Source: Parabacteroides chongii (GTDB lineage: Bacteria; Bacteroidota; Bacteroidia; Bacteroidales; Tannerellaceae). From it: 64,000 bases of DNA. The stretch spans positions 156,501-220,500 of the forward strand of contig NZ_CP120849.1 of assembly GCF_029581355.1 (NCBI RefSeq), written 5' to 3'. Shown in pieces: positions 37,517 through 46,880 of the stretch (positions are counted from its first letter, which is position 1; every line of letters begins with the position of its first letter). Made by a program: the position numbers and the translations under genes. The notes under the pieces are model-generated. The model was given only the letters and a program-made list of their open reading frames with translations. It was not told the DNA's origin and ran no database searches.

Positions 37517-38710
37517 ATGACAACACAACTCAAATACATAAAACTATGCCTGCTTTTCCTACTGCTTACAGCAGGATGTTCGGAAGCCCCTTTCGATAGC
37601 CGGGTCATACACATCCGCCTCGTGACAACGGACAATACTCCGGAATTTCCGCTCAATAATATCCCGATCGTCATAAAAAACCAAACCATCGGCAACTCAT
37701 ACACGCAAGCGACCGACATCGACGGGAAAGCAGATATTAAGATCTCTCCGGGAATCTGTTCCGTCAGTTTCTCCCACCGATTGACAAAAGGCATGACTAC
37801 CTATAACCTCAGTGGAGGATTGGCAAGTCTCACGGTAGAGCCTGGAAACCAGGATCTATATCTGGAACTACCAGTTTCCCAGACTACCGCCCCACAGCTG
37901 GTGATAGAAGAACTCTATTTCAGCGGTTGTATGCGAATTGACGATAAAACCCATTATACTTCCGATCAGTATCTGGCGATTGCAAATAACTCCGACCAGA
38001 CCGTTTACCTCGATGGCCTCTGTATCGCTCAGGCCGCTCCTTACACGACAGCAAAACCGTCAAGCTGGATGCAATTGACTGACATGAAGGAGATTCCTCT
38101 CGCGATGATGTGCTGGCAGTTCCCCGGCAACGGTACCGACAATCCGCTCGAACCCGGTCAGCGACAAATTATCGCTACAAATGCAGTCGACCATACTTCC
38201 GGTCCGGCAGGTGTTGCCGCATCACTGGATCTCTCGCATGTAGAATGGGCTTTTTGGAACGCCGCCTTGACCTCGAGCCAAATCACCGCCGGTGTACGCC
38301 CTCTGAATCTGGTCTGGCATGGTAGTGCAAAAGTATATGCCCTGACAGTCAGTGGTCCGACCATACTGCTCTTCCTGCCCCAAAGTGATATGACCGCCTG
38401 GGTTGCCGACAACAGTCACATAGGAACTGAGCCGGAGACTACCTCCAAGTTACAATATTTATATATCCCAGCCGAATGGGTAATCGATGTCGCCAACTTC
38501 GTCACCTCTGCGGTACAGACAGCCAACAGTCGTATCCCCCTCACGATGGATCCGTCCCCCGGCTTGGCCGGCCCTACCGGTAGCGGTTTTGCCTGGCGAA
38601 GAGAGCACCGGAAAGAGGGAAACCGTACCGTTTGGGAAACGGGAAGAGGAACCTCTCGTGACTTCAGTCGGCAACAACCAAGTATGAAAGACAATTCCGG
38701 TACAAACTAA
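37517..38710 (+). CDS. DUF4876 family lipoprotein
   Basis: 397 aa. Lipobox LLTAGC (Cys21), then an Ig-like or carboxypeptidase-regulatory-like beta domain (about 25-120; IPIVIKNQTIGNSYTQATD, DIDGKADIKI), then the DUF4876 body (LVIEELYFSGCMRIDDKTHY; SDQYLAIANNSDQTVYLDGL), where a lamin-tail-like beta-sandwich is suggested by the pattern of a named start and NNSDQTVYLDG. It lies between the receptor and a barrel gene, 10 and 16 nt away, so it is probably a surface or periplasmic partner of the receptor. No biochemical role is known to me. Confidence 0.82.
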   Translation: MTTQLKYIKLCLLFLLLTAGCSEAPFDSRVIHIRLVTTDNTPEFPLNNIPIVIKNQTIGNSYTQATDIDGKADIKISPGICSVSFSHRLTKGMTTYNLSGGLASLTVEPGNQDLYLELPVSQTTAPQLVIEELYFSGCMRIDDKTHYTSDQYLAIANNSDQTVYLDGLCIAQAAPYTTAKPSSWMQLTDMKEIPLAMMCWQFPGNGTDNPLEPGQRQIIATNAVDHTSGPAGVAASLDLSHVEWAFWNAALTSSQITAGVRPLNLVWHGSAKVYALTVSGPTILLFLPQSDMTAWVADNSHIGTEPETTSKLQYLYIPAEWVIDVANFVTSAVQTANSRIPLTMDPSPGLAGPTGSGFAWRREHRKEGNRTVWETGRGTSRDFSRQQPSMKDNSGTN

Positions 38711-38726
38711 GTAACAACTTTTTACG

Positions 38727-40325
38727 ATGACGATCAGACAACTACATAAACTACTATTTTATTGCCTGCTTACTATAGCCTCACTATTTAAGGCAAGAGG
38801 ACAAGACAATTCGACCGAACAATCTGAATTATCTGAAATTACTTGCACAGGCATCAGCTACCGCAAACATTTCAACTCCTGGGAAAGCTCTCTCAACCCG
38901 GCAGGAATCCAGTATACACCCATCGACAGTTTGTTGGAAACCCGGATCATATACAGCAATCGACATCATGTACTTGCAGCTGTCGATCAACCAGACAAGA
39001 CCATGCAATACGGTGGAACGGCAGAAGGTTACAAACGATTAGGCAAGTTACAACTCTGTGGAGGTATGGGTTGGCAACAAGATCGCCTGAAAGGACAAAG
39101 CTGGAACTACCTCGTATACCCCGGCAGCTTGGTTACGGCAGGCGACTCCTTGAGTGTTCCACACCACTTCGAGCAATACAGCATCTACGGAAAGGCAGCT
39201 TATGCCTTCTCCTCCCGACTCCTGGCTGGGCTGAGCGGTGCCTACACTGCAACCAAGAACAAAGATGCCTCACCGGAAGGACGATACAGCGGCAATGCAT
39301 ATATAACCACCTTCTCGATCGGCCTGATCTATACCGTGCAATCCATCCGTACCGGTCTTTCAGCCTCTTTTGAACACCGGACAGAATCATTCAGCTCCGG
39401 TAGTGATAACAATAAACGCCTCTACACTTTCCCGTCGGGTTATTTCATTCCTATGACAGAATTCAGTTTCGGAACCAAGGGAACATCCGGAAGTTCTACA
39501 AAGAGCACAGGTCAATATCGCAGCATAACCAATGGAGGGCAAGCTGCTTTACAAGCGGAATGGATACAAGCCAATCGGAAATGGTTCAACGAGCTGAATG
39601 CCGGATATGAATGCCGCAGTATAAGTCCTGATTATACGTCCTTCCTGTACGGTTGGAAAGAGCAGGCCATTACATTTGGTTACCACAGTAGACTGGCGAT
39701 ACCTCACGGACGATGGGTCCATCTCCTTACCCCTGCTCTTTCCCTGCAACGTACCCGATCCGATCGTATCCTGCAATCATCGACCCTGCTTCGTTTCGCC
39801 GCACGCCATACGGCAAAAGTATCGGTCGGTTATGAACTGGCACACGATTACACTCCGGACGGTCCTTCCCGCGCCTGGCAACTGACAGCCTCCCTGATGG
39901 ATCTCCGTGACAAATATTACAGTTATCCTTACACGATCTCCCAACTTACCGGCACCATCCGGATCGAAACAGCCTTCCTCCGCCATCTCGACCTACCGCA
40001 TGCAAGACATCTGATGGTACGCCCATCCGTATCCTTACAGACAGGCTACGGTACAGAAGAACACATCACCCGAGAAGAAAATAAAGCCGAAGTTGAAATG
40101 GGAACCCTCCGCAATTACGAACGTGTCAGTTCCCGTTTCGCCGCCCTCACCGCTACACGTTTACAACTAGGTATGTTGATGGAATACCGTCGCCCACTGA
40201 TAGACAAAACAGACGGAGGATTACGCATACAGGCGGAGATTGAACAGATCATCCGAAATAAAACCAATTACCGGACGGATAAAACTGGTGGAGGCATTAC
40301 TTTTTCGCTTATCGTCTGGATCTGA
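38727..40325 (+). CDS. DUF6850 family outer membrane beta-barrel protein
   Basis: 532 aa. Signal peptide (KLLFYCLLTIASLFKARGQ), then strand-rich sequence to a terminal aromatic (GGGITFSLIVWI), as expected of an outer membrane barrel. No plug or TonB box is evident. It is third in the module receptor/DUF4876/DUF6850. The recurring association is what defines the family; the function is not known. The assignment to DUF6850 is by recall of this gene neighbourhood and overall look, so moderately sure. Confidence 0.75.
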   Translation: MTIRQLHKLLFYCLLTIASLFKARGQDNSTEQSELSEITCTGISYRKHFNSWESSLNPAGIQYTPIDSLLETRIIYSNRHHVLAAVDQPDKTMQYGGTAEGYKRLGKLQLCGGMGWQQDRLKGQSWNYLVYPGSLVTAGDSLSVPHHFEQYSIYGKAAYAFSSRLLAGLSGAYTATKNKDASPEGRYSGNAYITTFSIGLIYTVQSIRTGLSASFEHRTESFSSGSDNNKRLYTFPSGYFIPMTEFSFGTKGTSGSSTKSTGQYRSITNGGQAALQAEWIQANRKWFNELNAGYECRSISPDYTSFLYGWKEQAITFGYHSRLAIPHGRWVHLLTPALSLQRTRSDRILQSSTLLRFAARHTAKVSVGYELAHDYTPDGPSRAWQLTASLMDLRDKYYSYPYTISQLTGTIRIETAFLRHLDLPHARHLMVRPSVSLQTGYGTEEHITREENKAEVEMGTLRNYERVSSRFAALTATRLQLGMLMEYRRPLIDKTDGGLRIQAEIEQIIRNKTNYRTDKTGGGITFSLIVWI

Positions 40326-40346
40326 CACTTCCCCTCCCGGCACAGA

Positions 40347-40431
40347 AGTACCACATCGTTCATAATTAGTTCCATATCGTCCGTATCTCACAGACACCTT
40401 AGGAAACTTGCTTCGGGTGTTCATACCTTTG
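40347..40431 (+). promoter_or_regulatory. Direct-repeat operator and promoter of the HTH/DUF5686 unit
   Basis: AGTACCACATCGTTC at 40347 and AGTTCCATATCGTCC at 40368 are 21 bp apart (15 of 21 positions equal). TACCTTTG at 40424-40431 is a -7 box, 53 bp after the TCCA of the proximal copy. The same arrangement precedes two other island units. Confidence 0.65.
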
Positions 40432-40475
40432 AAGAGTGAAATTTGTATGATACATTGATAAGCACTTAATAAACT

Positions 40476-40862
40476 ATGGACAAAAAGACGAATTCACTCT
40501 TTGTGATGCAACGCTTGTATGCACATATATTAAATGTTATGGAAAATGAAAAGCCATACCTCGACCCTGGGTTGACCTTAAGGAAACTGGTACGTCTTAT
40601 CGGAACAAACCGCACGCTCCTCTCAACGACTCTGAATAGCCAATCGCAGATGAATTTCAATAAATGGCTAGCAACTTACCGGGTAAACCACCTGTTGGAA
40701 ACAATTCGTTGTACCCCTGATAAAAGTATTGACGAACTATATCCAAAGTCAGGATTTACCTCCCGAACGTCCTTTTATCGCCAATTTCATCTTGTTACCG
40801 GACTGACACCTAGAGAATATCTCAAAATGCAAGAAGAAAGAACGACCCCAAATCATTTATAA
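40476..40862 (+). CDS. Stand-alone AraC-type DNA-binding domain protein
   Basis: 128 aa, only an AraC-type helix-turn-helix domain (LRKLVRLIGTNRTLLSTTLN; SRTSFYRQFHLVTGLTPREY) with a short N-terminal helix. It is clearly homologous to the C-terminal 110 residues of the TPR-TM-HTH regulator at 45096 (both have PDKSxDELY, SRTxFxRQFxLVTGLTPRxY and a WLAxYRVNxL segment). It lacks any sensor or membrane part, so it could bind the same sites as a free activator or competitor. It precedes the DUF5686 gene by 11 nt and has the shared 21-bp direct repeats in front. Confidence 0.85.
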   Translation: MDKKTNSLFVMQRLYAHILNVMENEKPYLDPGLTLRKLVRLIGTNRTLLSTTLNSQSQMNFNKWLATYRVNHLLETIRCTPDKSIDELYPKSGFTSRTSFYRQFHLVTGLTPREYLKMQEERTTPNHL

Positions 40863-40873
40863 TTTATACTACA

Positions 40874-43015
40874 TTGTATACATATCATTTCCTGTTGCTT
40901 TTTATATGTTTCTTTTCACCACGCACTCTTCTCCGAATATCTATATATTGTAGTCTGCTCCTCCTTACCCTACCGTCGCAGGCCAAACAGATAAGAGAAA
41001 GTAACCGTGCCGATTCCGTTATGCATCTCGTAATAGCCAATGCCACCGCTTACGAAAATGCGGTGGCATCCTATGAAACCGAAGTATATGTGAAAGGGTA
41101 CACAGCGGTACAAAAAAAGAATATCCTTATCCACTTTTCCAACCTGATCTTTCCGGTCGAATCTAACCCAAAAGAGACAGTTTTCGAAATGGTGAGCAAC
41201 TTCCGGTACGATGCTCCCAATAATTACCGTCATAATATCGAGGCGATGAACAGTAACCGTCCGGTCAGAACTGCCAAACAAAAGGAGGTACTGTCGTTCA
41301 TCAACATGAACATTTACTCGCCTACCATTTATAATAAAGGGATCATCATGCCTGTTGCCCGGGAAGCTTTCCGTTACTACAACTTCAGCCTGGAGAATGT
41401 GGAGGATACGGCCGGCATCCGCATTTATACCATTCGTTTCACCCCGAAGCAGTGGAGTCAGAAACTGCTGGACGGACATCTCTACATCGTAGACGGAAGC
41501 TGGACAATAGACCGGGCGGAGATGAACGGACACTCCACTCTCTCGGAGTTCACCCTCCGGATGCGTTTCAACCGTGACCGTCGCTACTTCCTCCTACCGG
41601 AAGAAGCGAACCTGAAAGTCCGTTTCCACGCAGTGGGTAACAAGCTGGCAAACTACTACCATGCGACTTACCGTTACAAATCGGTCACCTGGATAGAGGA
41701 GAACAACGAACCACCTCAGCGGAAACCGCTTGACCAGACACGCTACTTCAGCCTGTCGTCCGACACGATACCTGTCATCCACGATACGGCTTACTGGCAG
41801 GCCAAACGCAATACAGGTCTTACACCCGATGAATTACAGGTCTACCACCTTACACCCCAACAGCCTGTGACCAACACCAACAACTTCACTCCTTACCTGA
41901 AAATCACCGAACGGCTGACAAATACTATGAACCTCGACTACAAAACCACTCGTGTCAAATACTCGGGCCTGCTCAACCCTTTCCAGCTGGGGTATTCGGG
42001 AAACAACGGCTTCACTTACCATCAACGATTACGTATCAGCAAGACCTTCGACCGTGACCGCCAACTGCGCTTCCGTCCCGAACTGGGTTATCTGTTCAAG
42101 CGACGACAGCTATTCTTCAAACTGGCGGGGGATTGGGAGTACCTTCCCGAGCGGCAAGGTATTCTCAGCCTGACCGCCGCCAACGACAACCCGAGTTACC
42201 CTGCCGGCGTGATACAACGGATCGGGCAACAACTACAGGACAGCTCTTTTCTGACTACCGAAAACCTGCACAACAAATTCAGGCATTATTACATAGAGCT
42301 CAGGAATAATATCGAGCTGGCAAACGGGCTGAAACTGGCTGCCGGTCTCTCCTTTCACCGGAGAATACCGGCGGAGAAAAATAAGCATGCCTTTCACGAC
42401 TTCACACCGGCGGTCGGCCTGACGTATACCCCCCGGCAATATTACTGGATGGATGGTTATCGGAAAGAGTATCTCTACTCTCGTTACCCGACCTTCTCCA
42501 TCGAGGTGGTGCAGGCCATCCCCGGGACAGGTCGCAACGCGGGTAATTACGGACGGGTAGAAGCCGATATGCACCAAAGTATCCGTATCGGCCTGTCGCA
42601 ACGATTCAACTATCACCTGAGCGGCGGGGGATACTTCAACCGGAAAGCACTCTATTTCGCGGACTTCCGGTACTTCACCCGGCATTATTTTCCCGAGTCG
42701 TGGAACGATAGCTTCGGTGGTGTATTCTATCAATTGCCAGGCATACACTACAACATATCCGACAGCTATGCCCAGTGTCACCTGATGTTCGAAAGTCCGT
42801 TGCTCCTGTTTCAGCTGATAAAAACCAGACATGTCCGGTATGTCGTTTCCGAACGCCTCTATTTCAGTCAACTCTGGACACCGGATCTTCCCTGCTACAC
42901 CGAGCTGGGATACGGTGTGGGCAGCGACCTGTTTAATGTAGGTATCTTTGCCGGATTCGAACGGGGGCACTACCACAGTATAGGGGTGAAGTTTACCCTG
43001 GAGCTATTCCACTAA
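40874..43015 (+). CDS. DUF5686 family protein
   Basis: 713 aa as read from a TTG codon. The body matches DUF5686: YENAVASYETEVYVKGYT near the start, NIYSPTIYNKGIIMPVAREA, IYTIRFTPKQWSQKLLDGHL, followed by a long strand-rich barrel region to the C-terminal aromatic (FTLELFH). Most family members are about 830 aa with an N-terminal CarboxypepD_reg domain, which is absent. No ATG exists in frame before residue 50; two hydrophobic stretches precede SQAKQ, which looks like a signal cleavage site, so TTG at 40874 or a nearby TTG/CTG is the probable start. It is cotranscribed with the HTH gene upstream. Function unknown; probably outer membrane. Confidence 0.78.
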   Translation: MYTYHFLLLFICFFSPRTLLRISIYCSLLLLTLPSQAKQIRESNRADSVMHLVIANATAYENAVASYETEVYVKGYTAVQKKNILIHFSNLIFPVESNPKETVFEMVSNFRYDAPNNYRHNIEAMNSNRPVRTAKQKEVLSFINMNIYSPTIYNKGIIMPVAREAFRYYNFSLENVEDTAGIRIYTIRFTPKQWSQKLLDGHLYIVDGSWTIDRAEMNGHSTLSEFTLRMRFNRDRRYFLLPEEANLKVRFHAVGNKLANYYHATYRYKSVTWIEENNEPPQRKPLDQTRYFSLSSDTIPVIHDTAYWQAKRNTGLTPDELQVYHLTPQQPVTNTNNFTPYLKITERLTNTMNLDYKTTRVKYSGLLNPFQLGYSGNNGFTYHQRLRISKTFDRDRQLRFRPELGYLFKRRQLFFKLAGDWEYLPERQGILSLTAANDNPSYPAGVIQRIGQQLQDSSFLTTENLHNKFRHYYIELRNNIELANGLKLAAGLSFHRRIPAEKNKHAFHDFTPAVGLTYTPRQYYWMDGYRKEYLYSRYPTFSIEVVQAIPGTGRNAGNYGRVEADMHQSIRIGLSQRFNYHLSGGGYFNRKALYFADFRYFTRHYFPESWNDSFGGVFYQLPGIHYNISDSYAQCHLMFESPLLLFQLIKTRHVRYVVSERLYFSQLWTPDLPCYTELGYGVGSDLFNVGIFAGFERGHYHSIGVKFTLELFH

Positions 43016-43040
43016 AGAAAAAGACAACTGAATACCGCCC

Positions 43041-43124
43041 TATACCAAATCATCCGAACAAAGTACCAGATCGTTCAAACTTCACCTCCTCTATTGCTTA
43101 TCAATCTCTTCTGTAATACATTTA
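43041..43124 (+). promoter_or_regulatory. Direct-repeat operator and promoter of the metallo-enzyme gene
   Basis: TATACCAAATCATCC at 43041 and AGTACCAGATCGTTC at 43062 have their ACCA cores exactly 21 bp apart. The -7 candidate TACATTTA at 43117 is 52 bp after the proximal core. Same plan as at 40347 and 46860. Confidence 0.62.
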
Positions 43125-43155
43125 CTGCAAAATCAGACAAACACCCAGCATTAGT

Positions 43156-45000
43156 ATGAATACACATTACCCGGACAAAATCCGCCGAAAATTACCGTTA
43201 CTGGCAATTACCGTCCTTTCACTCCTTCAGATGCCCTGCTTCGCATGGGATTTCGCCGAACACCGTAAGATAGGTGACCGTGCCATGAGCCTGTTGCCCG
43301 CACGACTGGCCGAAGAAGGTATTTTTGCCAATGAAGCGGAAGCAGACAAGGCTATACTTTCCATATTGAACATGTCGCACATGGAAGGAACGAATGCCTA
43401 TGCCATGAACGAGCTGACACAGTTACCCAACATCGTAACCTACGGTACGCTGTGCGGACTGGCAGGCGACCATGTTGAAAACCCTCTCTTGCTCGAAACC
43501 GGTCTGCAAACCCATTTCTCCAAGACGAACCGGACACTGGCTCTTGAATTCAAGGCCATGAACGAGTTCCTGACCGGTGCTTCCAGCAAAGAATTACTCG
43601 ATATCAACCTGGCTTACGGCCTGCTTGCCATTAAAGACCTCTCTCACTTCTACGCGTATGGGAAAGGGCTGAACGAACACCTCCGTATGATAGACCCGGA
43701 ACTGATCCGCCGGTTACGGAAACCTTCGGAGGTGAACGATGTCTTCTCCAGGCTAAACCATCTACCTTCGCTCTCGAAGTACTTCTGCATACATATCTTT
43801 GCCGCTTACCTCGCAGAAGAAGCAGGCAAACAGTTATACGCAGGCAACCGAACAGCCTCGAACGACCTTATGTTCTATGCTACCCTCTATGAAGCCTTTG
43901 CCGAACACTTCCTACAGGACTCGTTCGCATCGGGCCACCAGATGGTGCGCCGCGGCTTCTCGGCATCGGCTGTCTCCAATAATAAGAGCTTGCACGACTT
44001 CTACAATACAATTCCCGTACAAACTGCCAATATGAAGGGTGAAACCTGGTCGGCCTACGGTGATAAGCGACTGAACCAGAATCCTATGAACTATAGGAAT
44101 GCGGATGACTACCTGAATATCCGCGTTACCAAACGGCATGCTTATACGCTGGATAAGGGTGACAGCTATGAACGTGAAACACAAGTGTTCTATCAGGTAG
44201 TTACCGCTACCTGCCAGTCGTTGACGGAAGTATGGATGGCATATCATAAAGCATCTTCGGGGAATAGCTATAACATACTGGAAAAACTACCCGCAAACGG
44301 TAAAGAGCTGCCCGATTTTATATATGCCAACTTCCCGGTTGTGCGCCAGTTCCCACTCCCGTTCGGTACGGATATCAACAGCCTTCCGATAAACGATCTG
44401 ACAGACCAACGCAAAGAGGAATTGCAACTGATAGTACAAGAGCCTTTCACCCGTAACTTCATCCGCTCCAGGGTAGCCAACTCATTCATGTTCCTTATCG
44501 GTGTGCCAATCCATGTAAACCGACAGGGGGTAATGGCGTACGGAGCACGCCTGAACGCCAGTATGTTCAACTGGCACAAATTCGGGAACGGAACAACGAT
44601 GGTCATGAAACCAGGCGATGTCGCCCAATGGATCAACCCAACAATATCCGGCTATTATATGCATGCCCCCACTAGCTCTTATATGATGAAAAACTGGAAC
44701 ATCAAGGCGGGTGTAAACTATGCCGCTGATATATTTGTTTCTCCCCGCCGTTTCCTCGGTCTATATGGCTATATGGAAATGGGTGCCGACCGTCGTAATA
44801 ATGAAACTCGTTTTCTGGTAGCGCCTTCTGCCGGTATACAGTTGGGATCGTTGATAGGACTACATGAATTCAATATGCCGGGATGGCTACGTATCCCTTT
44901 GGGGATCATTCTACCTTTGAAATTCGCCGTCACCTGCAACAAAGCAGCAGGGCGTCCTGTGGAATGGATCAGTAATATGGAGGTCGATATTCTGTTTTAA
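43156..45000 (+). CDS. Secreted S1/P1-nuclease / zinc phospholipase C-like protein with C-terminal strand-rich domain
   Basis: 614 aa. Signal peptide cleaved before Trp31 would leave an N-terminal Trp, itself a zinc ligand in S1/P1 nuclease and PLC. Counted from it, His is at +5 (WDFAEH), Asp105 and His120 are 15 apart, and EHFLQDSFASGH gives H-x3-D-x5-H (His251, Asp255, His261). In P1 nuclease the matching spacings are Trp1/His6, Asp45/His60 and His116/Asp120/His126. The last pair (H-x3-D/E) is not clear; His280 is followed three residues later by Tyr and then Asn. The C-terminal 180 residues are strand-rich and end in EVDILF, like an outer membrane barrel tail. I assign the fold by motif only; nuclease, phosphodiesterase or lipase action is not established. 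Confidence 0.7.
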   Translation: MNTHYPDKIRRKLPLLAITVLSLLQMPCFAWDFAEHRKIGDRAMSLLPARLAEEGIFANEAEADKAILSILNMSHMEGTNAYAMNELTQLPNIVTYGTLCGLAGDHVENPLLLETGLQTHFSKTNRTLALEFKAMNEFLTGASSKELLDINLAYGLLAIKDLSHFYAYGKGLNEHLRMIDPELIRRLRKPSEVNDVFSRLNHLPSLSKYFCIHIFAAYLAEEAGKQLYAGNRTASNDLMFYATLYEAFAEHFLQDSFASGHQMVRRGFSASAVSNNKSLHDFYNTIPVQTANMKGETWSAYGDKRLNQNPMNYRNADDYLNIRVTKRHAYTLDKGDSYERETQVFYQVVTATCQSLTEVWMAYHKASSGNSYNILEKLPANGKELPDFIYANFPVVRQFPLPFGTDINSLPINDLTDQRKEELQLIVQEPFTRNFIRSRVANSFMFLIGVPIHVNRQGVMAYGARLNASMFNWHKFGNGTTMVMKPGDVAQWINPTISGYYMHAPTSSYMMKNWNIKAGVNYAADIFVSPRRFLGLYGYMEMGADRRNNETRFLVAPSAGIQLGSLIGLHEFNMPGWLRIPLGIILPLKFAVTCNKAAGRPVEWISNMEVDILF

Positions 45001-45031
45001 GCGGCAGGCATTTTATAATGTTACGTTATAT

Positions 45032-45068
45032 AGCACGCCTGTATTCCCTCTGTTAACACAGGCGTGCT
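45032..45068. terminator. Hairpin terminator after the metallo-enzyme gene
   Basis: Perfect 11-bp stem AGCACGCCTGT/ACAGGCGTGCT with a 15-nt loop. No strong T-run follows, so termination efficiency is uncertain. Confidence 0.55.
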
Positions 45069-45095
45069 GATTTAGATATAATGCTTATATTTGCG

Positions 45096-46880
45096 ATGAT
45101 GAAATACGGTCACTGCATATTACTCCTGCTGCTTATAAGCCTTCTTTGTGCCTGCCACCCACGACGATCGGCAGAAGAAGGGGAACGTTTTCTTCAAAAA
45201 GAAGAAAACTATAATTCCCGTAATAAATATCCCGCAGATACTTTCCTTATCAGCCGTTATTCCAATCTTCTGGAAGCTGAACAGCTTTACAACTTCACTC
45301 CTACTCAACAACTACGGCTCAAACTATTGCAACTATATCTATTTAATGGATATAATATTCCGCAAGCAACACGAATAGCTGACAAAGTAGATGATTTAGC
45401 TCTCCGTATAGGTAATGATACGCTTTTATGCACTGCCCGGATACAGATCTTCCTGCTGGCTCAGGGCAACGGAGATACGACCCGCATGCTCCATGTCATC
45501 AGGCAACAAGAGCAATTGCCTCCTTCCCTCCACCACCTCAAAGATATGGGATTTTATTATATGGGTATGGCTGTCTACTACCAGAAACAAGGCGAATGGC
45601 AACAGGCTCTTTACTGGCTCAAGAAAGCTCGCCCGCATGTAAAGTCGGTATATGCCTGGTATTTACAGATGTGCCAGTCGCTTCTGAAGGTGGAAGCCTA
45701 CTCCGAAGCGCAGCTATACACGGACAGTATCCGGATCGTATTCCCTGAAAAAGTAACGAAAAGTAACACGCCCTATTTCGACTTCCACGGTCAGGTACTC
45801 CTTCATACCAACCGCAAGAAGGAGGCACTCGACTGGTATGCCAAAGCAACTGAACAAATAGAAACCGTCCATAAACAAAAAGGCTCCGCAACATACAGCA
45901 AACAACAAATACAGACAATCTACCATGCCGCTCTTTTGCATCATCAACAAGGACAAACAGACTGGGCGATCAGACATCTGGAAGAGTTACAACCGCACAA
46001 GTACCCAATATTATATACTTCTAAAAACAATCTATACAACGATACATTATTGTTACCAAACTGTTTACACCTCTTAAGCGAATGCTATGAGGCAACAGGA
46101 CAATTGCAGGCTGCCACCCGCTGTCTACAAACACTCGATTCTATTCAACATACAGAAATCAAACGGGGTAGTATATCTTTTATAAACTATAAGCACGAAT
46201 TACGACGAAACACCATGCTCAGCAGTAACCTGGTCGAGCTGGAAAAGGCAGCCGTCCATACCCGGCAAATACAATATCTGCTTTATGCTATCATAAGTTG
46301 CCTGCTGATAGTGATCATTGCCGGTCTGCTGGCATGGCAGCGCCATCAGCGGCGGCTTCGCCAGTTATACGAGGTATTGATGGAACAGCATACTATCTGG
46401 TTGCAGGCGCATGAAACCGAGGATATTCTCCCCCCCGGCATACTACCCCTACCCGTTGAACCGACCTCGGAGAAAAGTAATGAACCGGAAGCACCGGAAA
46501 TACCTGTTATAGAAGTAAGGCAGCCATCCCAGCTCTTCCTCCGCATACTCCATCTGATGGATACCCGGAAACCTTACCGCGATCCGTCATTCGACCTGGT
46601 AACTCTGGCACAACTAGCCGCAACAAACCGTTCCCAGCTATCCTCTTTAATCAACCGGGAAACACCCAACGGTTTCAGCTACTGGTTAGCCGAATACCGG
46701 GTGAACGACCTGATCCAACAAACTGAACTTTTCCCGGACAAAAGTATGGATGAACTATACGTGCTTTCCGGCTTCCCCTCACGAACCACCTTCTTCCGCC
46801 AGTTCCGCCTGGTAACCGGACTTACCCCCAGGCAATACAAGACACAACGGAATCGCCCTTGTTTCATAAAGTCCGAATAG
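45096..46880 (+). CDS. TPR-transmembrane-AraC membrane-bound regulator
   Basis: About 594 aa from the ATG at 45096 (MMKYGHC...); a Met five codons earlier is also in frame. A lipoprotein-like or signal segment (LLLLLISLLCAC) starts a periplasmic TPR domain (about 60-370; FTPTQQLRLKLLQLYLFNGY, DMGFYYMGMAVYYQKQGEWQ, KKEALDWYAKATEQIE). One membrane helix (YLLYAIISCLLIVIIAGLLA) leads to a cytoplasmic part ending in an AraC-type domain (LAATNRSQLSSLINRE; SRTTFFRQFRLVTGLTPRQY). It thus can sense an envelope signal and bind DNA itself, without phosphorelay. It lies amid its probable targets; the distal repeat of the next operator overlaps its last codons. Confidence 0.88.
   Translation: MMKYGHCILLLLLISLLCACHPRRSAEEGERFLQKEENYNSRNKYPADTFLISRYSNLLEAEQLYNFTPTQQLRLKLLQLYLFNGYNIPQATRIADKVDDLALRIGNDTLLCTARIQIFLLAQGNGDTTRMLHVIRQQEQLPPSLHHLKDMGFYYMGMAVYYQKQGEWQQALYWLKKARPHVKSVYAWYLQMCQSLLKVEAYSEAQLYTDSIRIVFPEKVTKSNTPYFDFHGQVLLHTNRKKEALDWYAKATEQIETVHKQKGSATYSKQQIQTIYHAALLHHQQGQTDWAIRHLEELQPHKYPILYTSKNNLYNDTLLLPNCLHLLSECYEATGQLQAATRCLQTLDSIQHTEIKRGSISFINYKHELRRNTMLSSNLVELEKAAVHTRQIQYLLYAIISCLLIVIIAGLLAWQRHQRRLRQLYEVLMEQHTIWLQAHETEDILPPGILPLPVEPTSEKSNEPEAPEIPVIEVRQPSQLFLRILHLMDTRKPYRDPSFDLVTLAQLAATNRSQLSSLINRETPNGFSYWLAEYRVNDLIQQTELFPDKSMDELYVLSGFPSRTTFFRQFRLVTGLTPRQYKTQRNRPCFIKSE

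Noticed and set aside
42233..42976. 247-codon open frame opposite the DUF5686 gene
   Set aside because: Antisense shadow of a real gene in GC-rich coding sequence; no family likeness and no promoter.
45086..45093. TATATTTG as a -7 box for the TPR-TM-HTH regulator
   Set aside because: Transcription would start at about 45100, after both possible start codons, so it is probably chance.
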